Shown here piece after piece: positions 27,569 through 37,458 of a DNA stretch of 64,000 bases. The notes beneath the pieces were generated by a model. That model was not told the DNA's origin and made no database searches. It saw only the letters and a list, made by a program, of their open reading frames with translations. A program made the position numbers and the translations under genes. The stretch is from CAVQBP01 sp964448105 (GTDB lineage Bacteria > Bacteroidota > Ignavibacteria > Ignavibacteriales > Ignavibacteriaceae). The stretch covers positions 1-64,000 of the forward strand of contig CAYUVK010000009.1 of NCBI GenBank assembly GCA_964448105.1. The letters are read 5' to 3'. The first letter of the stretch is position 1. Each line of letters starts with the position of its first letter.

Positions 27569-30211
27569 ATGTCAGAAATTCCAAAAGCATATAATCCCTC
27601 AGAAGTTGAAGATAAATGGACAAAGTTTTGGTTAGATAAAAATTTATTTCATTCGGAAAAAGATAAATCAAAAGAGCCTTATACTATTGTTATTCCGCCT
27701 CCGAATATTACAGGTATTTTAACGATGGGACACATTCTGAATAATACAATTCAGGATATTTTAATTAGAATGAAACGGATGCAGGGATATAATGCATGCT
27801 GGGTTCCCGGTACTGATCATGCCTCGATTGCAACGGAAGCCAAAGTTACAAATTCTTTAAGGGAACAAGGATTAGATAAATATGAAGTCGGAAGGGAAAA
27901 ATTTATTGAGTACTGCTGGGAATGGAAAGAGAAATACGGCGGTATAATTATTCAGCAGCTTAAAAAGCTCGGCGTAAGCTGCGATTGGCAGCGCGAACGT
28001 TTCACAATGGATGATGATTATTATAAAAAAGTTATTGAAACATTTGTTGCACTCTATAATGAAGGAAAGATCTATCGCGGATACAGAATGGTAAATTGGG
28101 ATCCTGCTTCGCGTTCTGCTATTTCAGATGAAGAAGTTATTTACCGGACTGTTAATGGAAAGCTATGGTATTTCGAATATCCTATTAAAGATAGCAATGA
28201 ATATATAACCGTTGCAACCACACGCCCTGAAACCATGCTTGGCGATACAGGTATAGCTGTAAACCCTAATGATGAAAGATATAAAAGTTTAATCGGTAAA
28301 AATGTAATTCTTCCGATTGTTGGAAGGGAGATCCCTATCTTCGCAGATGAATATGTTGATTCAGAATTTGGAACTGGAGCTGTTAAAGTTACCCCGGGTC
28401 ATGATGTAAATGATTATGAAATGGGGAAAAAGCATAATCTTGAAATAATAAATATTTTCAATCCGGATGCATCAACAAATGAAAATGTTCCCGCTGATTT
28501 TCAAAATATCGATCGATTCGAAGCAAGAAAAAAAGTTGTTGCTAAAATGAATGATCTAAAGCTTTTGGAGAAAGAAGAAGATTATCAAAATAATGTAGGT
28601 TATTCCGAAAGAGGCGGTGTTCCTGTTGAACCATATCTTTCCGAACAATGGTTTATGAAAATGAATGAACTTTCTAAACCTGCATTGGATGTCGTTAAAG
28701 AAGACAAAGTTAAATTTTATCCCGAACACTGGATAAAGACTTATGATCATTGGATGAACAACATAAAGGATTGGTGCATTTCGCGGCAGCTTTGGTGGGG
28801 GCACAGAATTCCAGTCTGGTATTGCGTTGGTGATGATCATTGTAACCTGGAATGTAAAAATCCGATTGTTTCAATTAATCCACCAGAAAAATGCCCTCAT
28901 TGCGGTTCAACTAATTTAAAACAGGACGAAGATGTTTTGGATACATGGGCTTCCAGCTGGTTATGGGCTTTTGATGTCTTTAAAACCGAAGAAGAGCAAA
29001 AGTATTATTATCCTACAAATACACTTGTAACAGCACCTGATATAATATTTTTCTGGGTTGCAAGAATGATTATGGCAGGGCTGCATTTCAAAAAAGAAAT
29101 TCCCTTTGATCATGTATACTTTACCAGCATAATACGCGATGTGCAGGGTAGAAAAATGAGTAAATCTCTGGGTAACTCCCCGGATCCTCTTGATGTTATT
29201 AAAGATTATGGAGCAGATGCCTTAAGATTTACAGTTATTTATTTGGCTCCTTTGGGACAAGATGTCTTATTCAGTGTGGATAAATGTGAATTAGGAAGAA
29301 ACTTCGCAAATAAAATCTGGAATGCAGGACGGTTTCTTTTAATGAATACTGAATCTATTCCTGTTAATAAAGATTTAATTGATAAGCATGTTGATTTTTC
29401 CGATAGATGGATTAACTCTCGCTTTGCTCAGACTATTATTGAGTTGAGTAAAGCAATAGAGAAATTTGAAATTAATAATGCATCAAAAATTGTTTATTCT
29501 TTTGTCTGGAATGATTTCTGTGACTGGTACATAGAACTTTCAAAGAATAGATTATACTCCGATAACAATGAAATTAAATCTGCTGTACTAAGCAGGGCGA
29601 TAAATATATTCGAAAATTTATTAAAGATAGTTCATCCCTTTATGCCGTTTTTAACAGAGGAACTCTGGCATTTAATCGAAGATAGAAGTGAAAACTTAAG
29701 CATCTCAACCTCAAAATATCCTGAACTTGATGAGTCATTAATAAATATACAAGCTGAAATAGAGATGAAATTTGTCCAAGATATTATAACTGCAATTAGA
29801 AATATTCGCGGAGAAATGAATATTCCTCCTTCAAAATTTGTTGATGCATATATAAAGACTTCGGAAATCCAGGAATATCAATTAGATTATATCAAAAAAC
29901 TGTCCAGGGTTGAAAAAATAATCATTAATAGAAATCTTGAGAAACCGAAAGCTTCTGCTTCTGCAGTAATAAAAGATGCTGAAATATATATCCCGCTTGA
30001 AGGTTTGATTGATCTGGATGTTGAAAAAAACCGGCTTCAAAAAGAAATTACAAGATTAGAGGGTGCATTGGTAGGGATAAATAAAAAATTATCTAATGAA
30101 AAATTTATTCAAAATGCCGCACAGGATGTTGTTGAAAGAGAAAAGATGAAGAAAAGAGATTGGGAAACAAGCTTGGAAAAATTGAAAGAAAATTTAAGAA
30201 GTTTAACATAA
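27569..30211 (+). CDS. valS: valyl-tRNA synthetase
   Basis: 880-residue class I aminoacyl-tRNA synthetase that charges tRNA-Val and edits mischarged threonine. The HIGH-type motif is PPPNITGILTMGHIL (TMGH at 52-55), and the KMSKS loop is GRKMSKSLGNSPDPLDVI. The editing domain carries TTRPETMLGDTGIAVNP and EFGTGAVKVTPGHDVNDYE. A zinc-binding-like segment CNLECKNP...CPHCGS is present, and the C-terminal coiled coil (LIDLDVEKNRLQKEITRLEG) is typical of ValS. Length and domain order are normal. It is monocistronic, followed by a palindromic repeat at 30238. Confidence 0.98.
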   Translation: MSEIPKAYNPSEVEDKWTKFWLDKNLFHSEKDKSKEPYTIVIPPPNITGILTMGHILNNTIQDILIRMKRMQGYNACWVPGTDHASIATEAKVTNSLREQGLDKYEVGREKFIEYCWEWKEKYGGIIIQQLKKLGVSCDWQRERFTMDDDYYKKVIETFVALYNEGKIYRGYRMVNWDPASRSAISDEEVIYRTVNGKLWYFEYPIKDSNEYITVATTRPETMLGDTGIAVNPNDERYKSLIGKNVILPIVGREIPIFADEYVDSEFGTGAVKVTPGHDVNDYEMGKKHNLEIINIFNPDASTNENVPADFQNIDRFEARKKVVAKMNDLKLLEKEEDYQNNVGYSERGGVPVEPYLSEQWFMKMNELSKPALDVVKEDKVKFYPEHWIKTYDHWMNNIKDWCISRQLWWGHRIPVWYCVGDDHCNLECKNPIVSINPPEKCPHCGSTNLKQDEDVLDTWASSWLWAFDVFKTEEEQKYYYPTNTLVTAPDIIFFWVARMIMAGLHFKKEIPFDHVYFTSIIRDVQGRKMSKSLGNSPDPLDVIKDYGADALRFTVIYLAPLGQDVLFSVDKCELGRNFANKIWNAGRFLLMNTESIPVNKDLIDKHVDFSDRWINSRFAQTIIELSKAIEKFEINNASKIVYSFVWNDFCDWYIELSKNRLYSDNNEIKSAVLSRAINIFENLLKIVHPFMPFLTEELWHLIEDRSENLSISTSKYPELDESLINIQAEIEMKFVQDIITAIRNIRGEMNIPPSKFVDAYIKTSEIQEYQLDYIKKLSRVEKIIINRNLEKPKASASAVIKDAEIYIPLEGLIDLDVEKNRLQKEITRLEGALVGINKKLSNEKFIQNAAQDVVEREKMKKRDWETSLEKLKENLRSLT

Positions 30212-30237
30212 ATTGTAGTGGTTGATTAAAAAGGAAC

Positions 30238-30341
30238 TGAATGTCATACTGAGCTTGTTGAAGTATGACATTTCAATCGGTTTTCAGTCTTCGACAAGCC
30301 TGCCTTTGCCGAAGCTTCGCGCAGGCAGGCTCAGACTGACA
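30238..30341. repeat. dispersed inverted repeat with a second palindrome nested in one arm
   Basis: Same family as 4833-4903: AATGTCATACTGAGCTTG...AAGTATGACATT forms the first stem, then CAGTCTTCGACAAG opens the second. In this copy the second arm is split. Between CTTCGACAAG and CTCAGACTGA lies an extra 31-bp near-palindrome (CCTGCC...CGAAGCTTCG...GGCAGG, about 30299-30329). The 4883-4902 copy has CTTCGACAAG joined directly to CTCAGACTGA. It lies downstream of valS and may serve as its terminator. Confidence 0.8.
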
Positions 30342-30408
30342 AATTTCGAACAATTAAATTACTTTTTAGTCATCCTCCTACATGTGTATTAAATATCCGG
30401 GAGGATTT

Positions 30409-30909
30409 ATGTATCACACAATAAAAGAATTTCTAGACGATTGGAAATATGAAAACGAATCAACATTAAAAGTCTTTTCCAATTTAACGGACGAATCATT
30501 AAATCATAGAATTACTCCTAAGGGAAGATCTTTAGGAAGACTGGCATGGCATATTACTGCAACAATTGGTGAAATGCTGAATAGAACCGGGCTGAAATTT
30601 GATGAATTAAATGACGATAATAATTTTCCTCCTCATGTAAAAGTTATTATTGAAAATTATAAGTCTGCATCTAATGGACTTGAAGAACAATTATCTAAAG
30701 ATTGGAATGATGAATCTCTGGAAGAGAAAGTCAATATGTATGGAGAAATGTGGACCAGAGAAGCAGTCTTAACTTCCCTTATAAAGCATCAAATACATCA
30801 CCGTGCACAAATGACGGTAATTATGCGGGCTGCAGGCTTAAAAGTTCCGGGGATTTACGGTCCGGCTTACGAAGAATGGTCGGCAATGAATATGACACCG
30901 ATGGAATGA
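30409..30909 (+). CDS. DinB-family putative metal-dependent hydrolase
   Basis: 166 residues from Met at 30409, chosen because GGGAGGA is a strong ribosome-binding site directly upstream; an ATG at 30382 would add nine residues that do not look family-like. Four-helix DinB fold: MYHTIKEFLDDWKYENEST, GRLAWHITATIGEML (first His ligand), then SLIKHQIHHRAQMTVIMR (HxxxH pair) and GLKVPGIYGPAYEEW at the end. The three histidines are the usual metal site. The biological substrate is unknown; homologues include thiol-S-transferase-like enzymes. Confidence 0.88.
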   Translation: MYHTIKEFLDDWKYENESTLKVFSNLTDESLNHRITPKGRSLGRLAWHITATIGEMLNRTGLKFDELNDDNNFPPHVKVIIENYKSASNGLEEQLSKDWNDESLEEKVNMYGEMWTREAVLTSLIKHQIHHRAQMTVIMRAAGLKVPGIYGPAYEEWSAMNMTPME

Positions 30910-30983
30910 ATAAGTATGAAGTTACCCCCAGTTTTTTGAAATAGTCATGGTTATGCGGAAAAATCTTGAAGTTCAATTACCAA

Positions 30984-31013
30984 ATTGTTTTATTGTTATA
31001 TTGTTTAAATTTG
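30984..31013 (+). promoter_or_regulatory. candidate ruvA promoter
   Basis: ATTG at 30984-30987, an 18-bp spacer and TAAATTTG at 31006-31013 approximate the Bacteroidota TTTG-N(17-20)-TANNTTTG promoter. It lies about 70 bp upstream of the ruvA start. Confidence 0.35.
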
Positions 31014-31081
31014 AGATGTCATTTTTGACCACTGAATTCATGAATGTTTCCTTTATTGTTAATTCTTAATTGTTAATTATC

Positions 31082-31660
31082 ATGATCGGCTATTTAAGCG
31101 GTAAAATAATCTCTTCCAGGCCTACAAAGATATTGCTTGATGTTAACGGGGTTGGATATCTTGTTAATATTTCAATTAATACTTTTGAACAGGTAACCGG
31201 GAAAGAATCTGTTGCTTTATTTATTTATACAAGTGTTAAAGAAGATTCGATTTCACTTTTCGGATTTTTTTCAGAAGCAGAAAAAGAAATGTTCGAATTA
31301 CTAATCTCTATTAATGGAATTGGACCCAGGCTGGCATTAAGCATTTTATCCGGTATAAGAGTTGACGAGCTTAAGCATGCAATCCAGTCAGCCAACATTT
31401 CTAGAATTGTCGCGGTACCCGGGATCGGGAGGAAGACAGCAGAAAGACTGGTTTTAGAATTAAAAAGTAAAGTCGACCAGGTTAAAGGGGAAGAAAAAGA
31501 AATATCATTCAGTATTAAAAATGAAGCTGTTGCTGCATTAACAACTCTCGGCTACAACTACAAGATTGCAGAAAATACTGTGAGAAGTATTTTAAATACA
31601 GAACCGGATATTCCCCTGGAAGAATTAATTAAAAAGGCTTTGGGAATTTTGAATAAATAA
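31082..31660 (+). CDS. ruvA: Holliday junction branch-migration subunit RuvA
   Basis: DNA-binding subunit of the RuvAB branch-migration complex. The start is taken at ATG 31082 (MIGYLSGKIISSRP), the standard RuvA opening; an in-frame TTG four codons earlier is less likely. The OB-fold domain I is followed by the tandem helix-hairpin-helix motifs FELLISINGIGPRLALSIL and ISRIVAVPGIGRKTAERLV, then a flexible linker and the RuvB-binding domain III (NEAVAALTTLGYNYKIAENTV). The 192-residue length is normal. It is separate from ruvC (4227, opposite strand), so the ruv genes are not in one operon here. Confidence 0.97.
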   Translation: MIGYLSGKIISSRPTKILLDVNGVGYLVNISINTFEQVTGKESVALFIYTSVKEDSISLFGFFSEAEKEMFELLISINGIGPRLALSILSGIRVDELKHAIQSANISRIVAVPGIGRKTAERLVLELKSKVDQVKGEEKEISFSIKNEAVAALTTLGYNYKIAENTVRSILNTEPDIPLEELIKKALGILNK

Positions 31661-31799
31661 TTATTATTTTGTTTTTACTCTAAAATTTCTGTAATTCACC
31701 GATAAATATTACCGGCTATCCTATTATTCTTTGAGGGTTCACTGTTTTCTTCATAAGTTATACCTATAAAAAATTTCCAAGTAAGGGAAACAACAATAG

Positions 31800-33941
31800 G
31801 TGTTTATCAAATATCTTTTTACAATAGTTTACCTCATAATTTTCTCTTCAATAATATCCGGACAAACAAAAATTTCCGGTTTAGTAACCGATCAGAAAAA
31901 ACAACCTCTTCCCGGCGCAAATGTCTATCTTAAAGATACTTATGATGGTGTCTCTTCTAATTCGGATGGTACTTTTTCATTTACAACAGATGAAACCAGA
32001 GAAGGAATTTTAGTTATAAGCTTTGTTAGTTATAAAACTCATTCGCAGCCAGTTACCCTCGATGGAAAGGATAAATATTTTGAAATTGTACTTGAGGAAG
32101 AAACTTCGGAACTTGATGCTGTAGTTATATCGGCCGGATCTTTTGAAGCAAGTGACGAAAAAAAATCTATAATTCTTCGCCCTCTTGATATAGTAACCAC
32201 AGGGGCTGATGCAGATATTTATTCTGCTTTGGGAACACTCCCCGGTACTCAGCAGGTCGGTGAATCCGAAGGGTTATTTGTCCGTGGCGGTTCAGCATCC
32301 GAAACAAAAACAGTAGTAGATGAAATGGTTGTTCAAAATCCTTTTTATAGCAGTGTACCGGATATTCCTTCACGCGGAAGATTTTCTCCAATGTTATTTA
32401 AAGGAACTTTTTTTAGCACCGGCGGATATTCCGCTCAATACGGTCAGGCACTTTCATCTGTTCTAGTTCTTAATACTGAAGATTTAGCACCGCGCACACA
32501 AACTGCAATAAATTTAATGGCCGTCGGATTTGGCGGTTCGCATGTACAGCGTTGGGAGAACTCATCCCTTGCTATAGAAGCCGGGTATTATAACCTTGAG
32601 CCTTATTTTGCCATACAGAAACAAAGAATTGATTGGAAAAAAGCCCCGGAAAGTTTTGAAGGTTCAGCAAACTTCAGGCAAAAAATTTTTAATAACGGTA
32701 TGCTAAAAGCATTTACTTCATATAGTTCGGGTGGTCTATCTCTAAATATTCAAAATCTTGATAACATTTCTCAAAAAGATTTCTATCACCAGAAAAGCAG
32801 CAACTTTTTCTTTAATACAAACTACCGGGATATTCTATGGGATGATTGGACCTTATTTACCGGGTATTCTTATAGTATCGATAAAGTTAATAATGATATT
32901 AATTCCGACAAAGCCAAACAGGATGATATTTTTCAAACCGGTAAGATTACTATTACCAAAAATCTATTTTCAAATTCTTTTATAAAATTCGGTGCTGAAA
33001 TTCAGAATCTCCATGCCACTTCTTCTTATAATGAATATGCCGGCAAGCTTTATGAAACATATATTGCCGGGTATATTGAATCAGATATATTTATTACAAA
33101 TGATATTGCGGCAAGAGTTGGAATAAGGTCGGAATATTCCAAGGCTCTGGATAAATCCAACATAGCACCGCGTGTTTCACTTGCATATAGACTTGGCAAA
33201 TATGATCAGCTTAATTTTGCTTACGGTCAATTTTATCAAACTCCAAGTCAGGATTTCCTCATACAATCAAAAGATTTCGGGTTCGAACAGGCAACACACT
33301 ATATTTTTAATTATCAATATATCGGTTCAAATAGAACATTTAGAATAGAAGCATATTATAAAAATTATGATGACCTTGCCAAAGGTACGGTTTATACATA
33401 TCCTTATTTTAATCTGCCAGAAGTACCTTTCAGTAATAACGGAAGCGGTTATGCTAAAGGGATAGATGTTTTCTGGCGTGATGATGAAACTTTCCGATAT
33501 GTCGATTACTGGATTTCATATTCATATCTTGACACAAAGCGTGACTATAAAAATTATCCTGCACTGGTGGCACCTCCTTTTTCTACACCCCATACTATGT
33601 CTATTGTTGCCAAGCGCTGGTTCCAGGATATAACCTCATATATTGGTCTAACATATACATTCGCTACAGGTCGTCCTTATTTCAATCCAAACAACCCGGA
33701 TTTTCTTGGTGACCGGGCTAAAAACTTTAATAACTTAAGCTTTAATATTACTCATGTAACCAGCGTTTTCAATAATTTTACAGTAATATTTTTTTCGATT
33801 GATAATATTCTGGGAATTAATAATGTTTACGGGTACAATTATTCATCCGACGGTAAAATAAGAGCACCAGTGCTTTCCCCTGCATTGCGTACAGCATTTC
33901 TTGGAATGTTTATCTCTCTTGGTGAAACTAACCCATATTAA
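31800..33941 (+). CDS. TonB-dependent receptor with CarboxypepD_reg-like N-terminal domain
   Basis: 713-residue outer-membrane protein. The start is GTG at 31800, with AAGGGA upstream and a stop codon immediately before it. The signal peptide is FIKYLFTIVYLIIFSSIISG, and a CarboxypepD_reg-like domain follows (TKISGLVTDQKKQPLPGANV...GTFSF). The plug domain follows (ILRPLDIVTTGADADIYSAL, SEGLFVRGGSASETKTVVDEM), then a beta-barrel rich in alternating aromatic strands. No SusD partner is adjacent; instead a TPR-like exported protein follows 20 bp downstream, a common arrangement for receptors outside classical starch-type systems. The ligand is unknown. Confidence 0.92.
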   Translation: MFIKYLFTIVYLIIFSSIISGQTKISGLVTDQKKQPLPGANVYLKDTYDGVSSNSDGTFSFTTDETREGILVISFVSYKTHSQPVTLDGKDKYFEIVLEEETSELDAVVISAGSFEASDEKKSIILRPLDIVTTGADADIYSALGTLPGTQQVGESEGLFVRGGSASETKTVVDEMVVQNPFYSSVPDIPSRGRFSPMLFKGTFFSTGGYSAQYGQALSSVLVLNTEDLAPRTQTAINLMAVGFGGSHVQRWENSSLAIEAGYYNLEPYFAIQKQRIDWKKAPESFEGSANFRQKIFNNGMLKAFTSYSSGGLSLNIQNLDNISQKDFYHQKSSNFFFNTNYRDILWDDWTLFTGYSYSIDKVNNDINSDKAKQDDIFQTGKITITKNLFSNSFIKFGAEIQNLHATSSYNEYAGKLYETYIAGYIESDIFITNDIAARVGIRSEYSKALDKSNIAPRVSLAYRLGKYDQLNFAYGQFYQTPSQDFLIQSKDFGFEQATHYIFNYQYIGSNRTFRIEAYYKNYDDLAKGTVYTYPYFNLPEVPFSNNGSGYAKGIDVFWRDDETFRYVDYWISYSYLDTKRDYKNYPALVAPPFSTPHTMSIVAKRWFQDITSYIGLTYTFATGRPYFNPNNPDFLGDRAKNFNNLSFNITHVTSVFNNFTVIFFSIDNILGINNVYGYNYSSDGKIRAPVLSPALRTAFLGMFISLGETNPY

Positions 33942-33961
33942 TTTTTTAGGAGAATATAAAA

Positions 33962-34603
33962 ATGAAAATTTTAATTATAGTTCTTTTTTCCTTAATGTTT
34001 CTCACCGGTAATTATGATGATAATAAATATGAAACGGCAATGAAGCAGAACCTTGAAAAAATAGGAGAATGCAAAACAGCAAATGACTATATAAATGTTG
34101 CCAATAATTTTGAACGAATAGCACTTGCCGAAAATGACAAATGGCTTCCTTATTATTATGATTCTTTTCTTTATGTGCTCGCAAACTTTGCCGATTCTTC
34201 AAGAACTCAAAAGGATATTTATTTAGATAAAGCTGTTGAATCAGTTAATATGGCTGATTCTCTTGAACCGGATAATTCAGAAATTTATACTCTTAAAGGA
34301 ATGATTTCACAGGCACGTATGCAGATTGATCCAATGAACAGGTGGCAGAAATATGGAGCAGAAACAAATAATAGTTTTAAGAAAGCAATTGAAATTGATT
34401 CATTAAACCCGCGTCCCGAATATTTAATTGGCGTAGGAGTATTCTACACACCACAGCAGTTTGGCGGGGGACCTGCGAATGCAAAACCTATACTAGAAAG
34501 TTCACAGAAAAAGTATGAAAAATTTGTTCCTGCAAATGCCCTAATGCCGAATTGGGGAAAAGAACAGGTTGAACACTATTTGAACCGGATAAATCAGCAG
34601 TAA
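33962..34603 (+). CDS. exported TPR-like protein downstream of TonB receptor
   Basis: 213 residues with a short signal (MKILIIVLFSLMFLTG). The mature region is helical, with TPR-like repeats: KTANDYINVANNFERIALAE, AVESVNMADSLEPDNSEIYT and SFKKAIEIDSLNPRPEYLI. A glycine-rich YTPQQFGGGPANAKPIL is conserved in this Bacteroidota family as I recall it. It begins 20 bp after the TonB-dependent receptor stop, so the two are almost certainly co-transcribed and may act together at the outer membrane or periplasm. No enzymatic motif is seen. Confidence 0.82.
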   Translation: MKILIIVLFSLMFLTGNYDDNKYETAMKQNLEKIGECKTANDYINVANNFERIALAENDKWLPYYYDSFLYVLANFADSSRTQKDIYLDKAVESVNMADSLEPDNSEIYTLKGMISQARMQIDPMNRWQKYGAETNNSFKKAIEIDSLNPRPEYLIGVGVFYTPQQFGGGPANAKPILESSQKKYEKFVPANALMPNWGKEQVEHYLNRINQQ

Positions 34604-34694
34604 TAAATTTTATCCGTAAAACGGGATACTTTTTGAGACTTGATCTGATCCAGGCAGATGTGGAAATCACGTTAGGTTCAAATAAAAGACTTAT

Positions 34695-35735
34695 TTATAT
34701 AGTTGCATTATTAACTTTACGATAAAGCCGTTTCATTTGCCTAAAACTTACAAGCTTTTTTTGTCTTTCATCCCAAAGGCTTAAAAGTATACTTTTAAAA
34801 CTTGTACGAAATGTTAATACTTTGGCGGTCTTTTGAAATTCAGGATTTTCTTTGTGGCATTTTTCAAGCATGTAATTAGGTATCCTGGGGCTTAGGTGAT
34901 GGATATGATGAAAACCGATGTTACCTGTAAACCATTGCAATATTTTGGGAAGCTTATAATATGAGCTTCCGGCAAGTGCTGCATATGTATAATCCCAGTT
35001 CTTGTCATCCGCCCAGTATGTATCTTCAAATTGATGTTGAATAAAGAAAAGCCACGTACCGGTTGAAGATGTAATAATTGTTATCGGAAGCTGAATAAGC
35101 AAAAATGTTTTTAATCCAATAAACCAGATTAATGTTCCCATTAAAATTGCAATAACTAGACTCGTCATATAAACACTAAACCTGTAATCTCTTAAATTTT
35201 TTGACTTTGGGGAAGGAAACCTGTAGATGATTAAAAATAGAATGGTGGGAAAAACTAAGAATAATATTATTGGATTCCTGGAAAGCCGGTATTTAATTTT
35301 CCCCCAGCGGGATTGCTGCATATATTCATTTACAGTCATTGTATAAATATCGCCAATGCCGCGGTGTTCAAGGTTGCCGGCACTTGCATGGTGAATAGCG
35401 TGCCTTTTTCTCCAATAATGATATGGAGTTAATGTAAAAATACTGCAAAATAAACCGCTTAAATCATTTGCACGTCTTGAATTGAAAAAGGAACCGTGCC
35501 CACAGTCATGCTGAATAATAAAGAGTCTTACTGTAAAACCGGACGCGGGGAAAGCTAATAGAAGAGTAATCCAATAACTGTAATCAATTGCATAAAACAT
35601 TAAAAGCCATATTAATATAAAAGGGATAAATGAATTGCATAACTGCCAGATGCTTTTACGGGTTTGAGATTTCTGATATTTAGATACCAGGTTTTTCCAA
35701 ACTTGAGGTTTGGATATTGAATCGAGTACGCTCAT
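34695..35735 (-). CDS. membrane fatty acid desaturase
   Basis: 346-residue integral membrane di-iron desaturase. The three histidine boxes are in order: HDCGHG after the second hydrophobic segment, RKRHAIHHASAGN, and GFHHIHHLSPRIPNYML near the C-terminus. Hydrophobic helices lie at about 33-70 and 150-225. It probably introduces double bonds into acyl chains of membrane lipids. The regiospecificity cannot be read. It is convergent with the TPR gene and stands alone. Confidence 0.93.
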   Translation of the reverse strand: MSVLDSISKPQVWKNLVSKYQKSQTRKSIWQLCNSFIPFILIWLLMFYAIDYSYWITLLLAFPASGFTVRLFIIQHDCGHGSFFNSRRANDLSGLFCSIFTLTPYHYWRKRHAIHHASAGNLEHRGIGDIYTMTVNEYMQQSRWGKIKYRLSRNPIILFLVFPTILFLIIYRFPSPKSKNLRDYRFSVYMTSLVIAILMGTLIWFIGLKTFLLIQLPITIITSSTGTWLFFIQHQFEDTYWADDKNWDYTYAALAGSSYYKLPKILQWFTGNIGFHHIHHLSPRIPNYMLEKCHKENPEFQKTAKVLTFRTSFKSILLSLWDERQKKLVSFRQMKRLYRKVNNATI

Positions 35736-35950
35736 TTATAGAAAGGATGTCCGGGATTATCATAAAAAATTTGTGTGTAAAGATACGAAAAAAAATCCAG
35801 ATATTTGTAACCCAAAACAAATCCATAAAATGCAACTCCTGTTATGATTTAAGATTTCATGGTCTTTTAATCAGCCCGACAGAATAAATTAAAAGACAAA
35901 TTTGTACACTAAATAAGTTTAATCACATGGTTTTTTATTAAATTAATTAT

Positions 35951-36187
35951 ATGAAAAAAATTATTGCTTCAATGCTTACTGTGTCCGGATTTGTTTCTTT
36001 TCTTGTTGCCGTTATGTCTGCATATTATGCAATAATTTCGTTTATTGAACGATCTAAATACGGCCCTGGTTTGTTATTTGCCGATGTTGAAATGTTTACA
36101 ATAATTACTTTATTTTTTATTATAATTGGTTTTCTTTGTCTCTTGATTTCAAACCGGATAAAAAAAAGTCTGCAACAGAAGGATTGA
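35951..36187 (+). CDS. small two-helix membrane protein
   Basis: 78 residues with two predicted membrane helices (ASMLTVSGFVSFLVAVMSAY and FTIITLFFIIIGFLCLLI) joined by a short polar loop. The C-terminus is basic (SNRIKKSLQQKD). No family is recognised. The start ATG follows an AT-rich region, with no strong ribosome-binding site seen. The clean topology and basic tail favour a real gene. Confidence 0.55.
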   Translation: MKKIIASMLTVSGFVSFLVAVMSAYYAIISFIERSKYGPGLLFADVEMFTIITLFFIIIGFLCLLISNRIKKSLQQKD

Positions 36188-36231
36188 TCTATTTTACCGT
36201 TACTCTTCCCAAAAAAATTCTAATTTCATTA

Positions 36232-36259
36232 GTGGAGACGTACTGTAACACGTCTCCAC
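36232..36259. repeat. 28-nt palindromic repeat, degenerate copy
   Basis: 10-bp arms GTGGAGACGT (36232-36241) and ACGTCTCCAC (36250-36259) flank an 8-nt loop. Same length and arm style (G-AGACG/CGTCTC) as the perfect palindrome at 50725-50752. It lies between a plus-strand and a minus-strand gene end, where it could terminate both. Confidence 0.75.
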
Positions 36260-36363
36260 GATAAACGAATATTTTAAAAAGAAAATTTTTATAATACTAA
36301 TAAAAACAATTTCATTTTTTTGCATTGTTATTTTACAGGATAGTAGCTGGTATTAGACCGATA

Positions 36364-37458
36364 CTATTTTAAAAGGATCATCTTTTTAGTCTGAACAAAG
36401 CTGCCTGCAGTTAATTTATAGAAGTAAATGCCGCTCGGCAGATATCTCATTTTTGAATCAAATGAAGTAAATTCCACCTCGTAAGTTCCCGCCGGCTTCA
36501 CTTCATTTACCAGGGTAGAAATTTCATTTCCAAGAACATCATAAACTTTTAAAGTTACAAGATTATTCGAGCCGGCTGCAGGAATTGTATAACGGATCTT
36601 AGTCGATGGGTTAAAAGGATTAGGATAATTCTGGTATAGGAAAAAAGAAAATGGCGCATTTGCCGTATTTTCACTTACAGCCGACGGTGCATTGGTAAAT
36701 TGAGTGAGATCAGCACTGGTTAAGGCTACTGTTCCTGACTTTCCTAAGCTTGTATCAATATCAACTTGAAAAATTCCTGCATCTTTGGCTATCCATGTAA
36801 AACTTAGTTGAGAGGATTGAGCAAAAAGAGTTCCGTTAAAATAAGTTTTACTTTCCGTAACATCAGTTACACGGAAAGCAGGGTATATTCCGGAAGGCAT
36901 TGTGATATTTCCAAATGCATCAACGGATTCTGTTGATGTTTCAATTAACATAATCCCCCCGCCTAAATCGGTTGTATCGCTGGATGTTGGATTAGTTGAT
37001 CCATATGCTATTGGAAATGAATAGAGTAGTTTTCCGCTTGGTAAAACAATTACTGTATCTATTGAGCCAACTTGAACATGAGCAACTGTTCCTAGTTCAT
37101 AAAGTGAATTATTATCCAATTTAAAATAGCTGTATGAGGTCCCTGAATATCCCTCAATTATACCGCTGACAGATTGACAATGCGTTGCCGTGGGAAAGTC
37201 TGAAAAATACGGTGTATTAGCCGGAGCAACATTTATCATTGTAATTGTATCCTTCCAGGCAATATTCGGAATAGTCCAGTTTTGAGATGTGCTGCTGGCA
37301 CTTCCAATATCCATTGTCACCTGGGGATCGCTATTGCTTGTTGAAATCCATGCTTTGCCGGGTGCAAAAATATTTGCCACGTCAGTTGAAGTTATTTGGC
37401 TCTGTGCATTTATCATTACGGTCCCCGAAATCAAAAGAATAAATAACAGTTTTTTCAT
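36364..37458 (-). CDS. secreted protein with T9SS sorting domain
   Basis: 364 residues. Signal peptide KKLLFILLISGTVMINAQ, then about 250 residues of beta-rich sequence (WISTSNSDPQVTMDIGSAS, NWTIPNIAW, IMLIETSTESVDAFGNITMP) with no family I recognise. The C-terminal 85 residues are a type IX secretion sorting domain: FFLYQNYPNPFNPSTKIRYT, VYDVLGNEISTLV, LPSGIYFYKLTAGSF, QTKKMILLK. It is predicted to be exported by the Sec and T9SS routes and to end up surface-attached or released. It is divergent from the next T9SS gene (37986) across a shared 527-bp promoter region. Confidence 0.88.
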   Translation of the reverse strand: MKKLLFILLISGTVMINAQSQITSTDVANIFAPGKAWISTSNSDPQVTMDIGSASSTSQNWTIPNIAWKDTITMINVAPANTPYFSDFPTATHCQSVSGIIEGYSGTSYSYFKLDNNSLYELGTVAHVQVGSIDTVIVLPSGKLLYSFPIAYGSTNPTSSDTTDLGGGIMLIETSTESVDAFGNITMPSGIYPAFRVTDVTESKTYFNGTLFAQSSQLSFTWIAKDAGIFQVDIDTSLGKSGTVALTSADLTQFTNAPSAVSENTANAPFSFFLYQNYPNPFNPSTKIRYTIPAAGSNNLVTLKVYDVLGNEISTLVNEVKPAGTYEVEFTSFDSKMRYLPSGIYFYKLTAGSFVQTKKMILLK

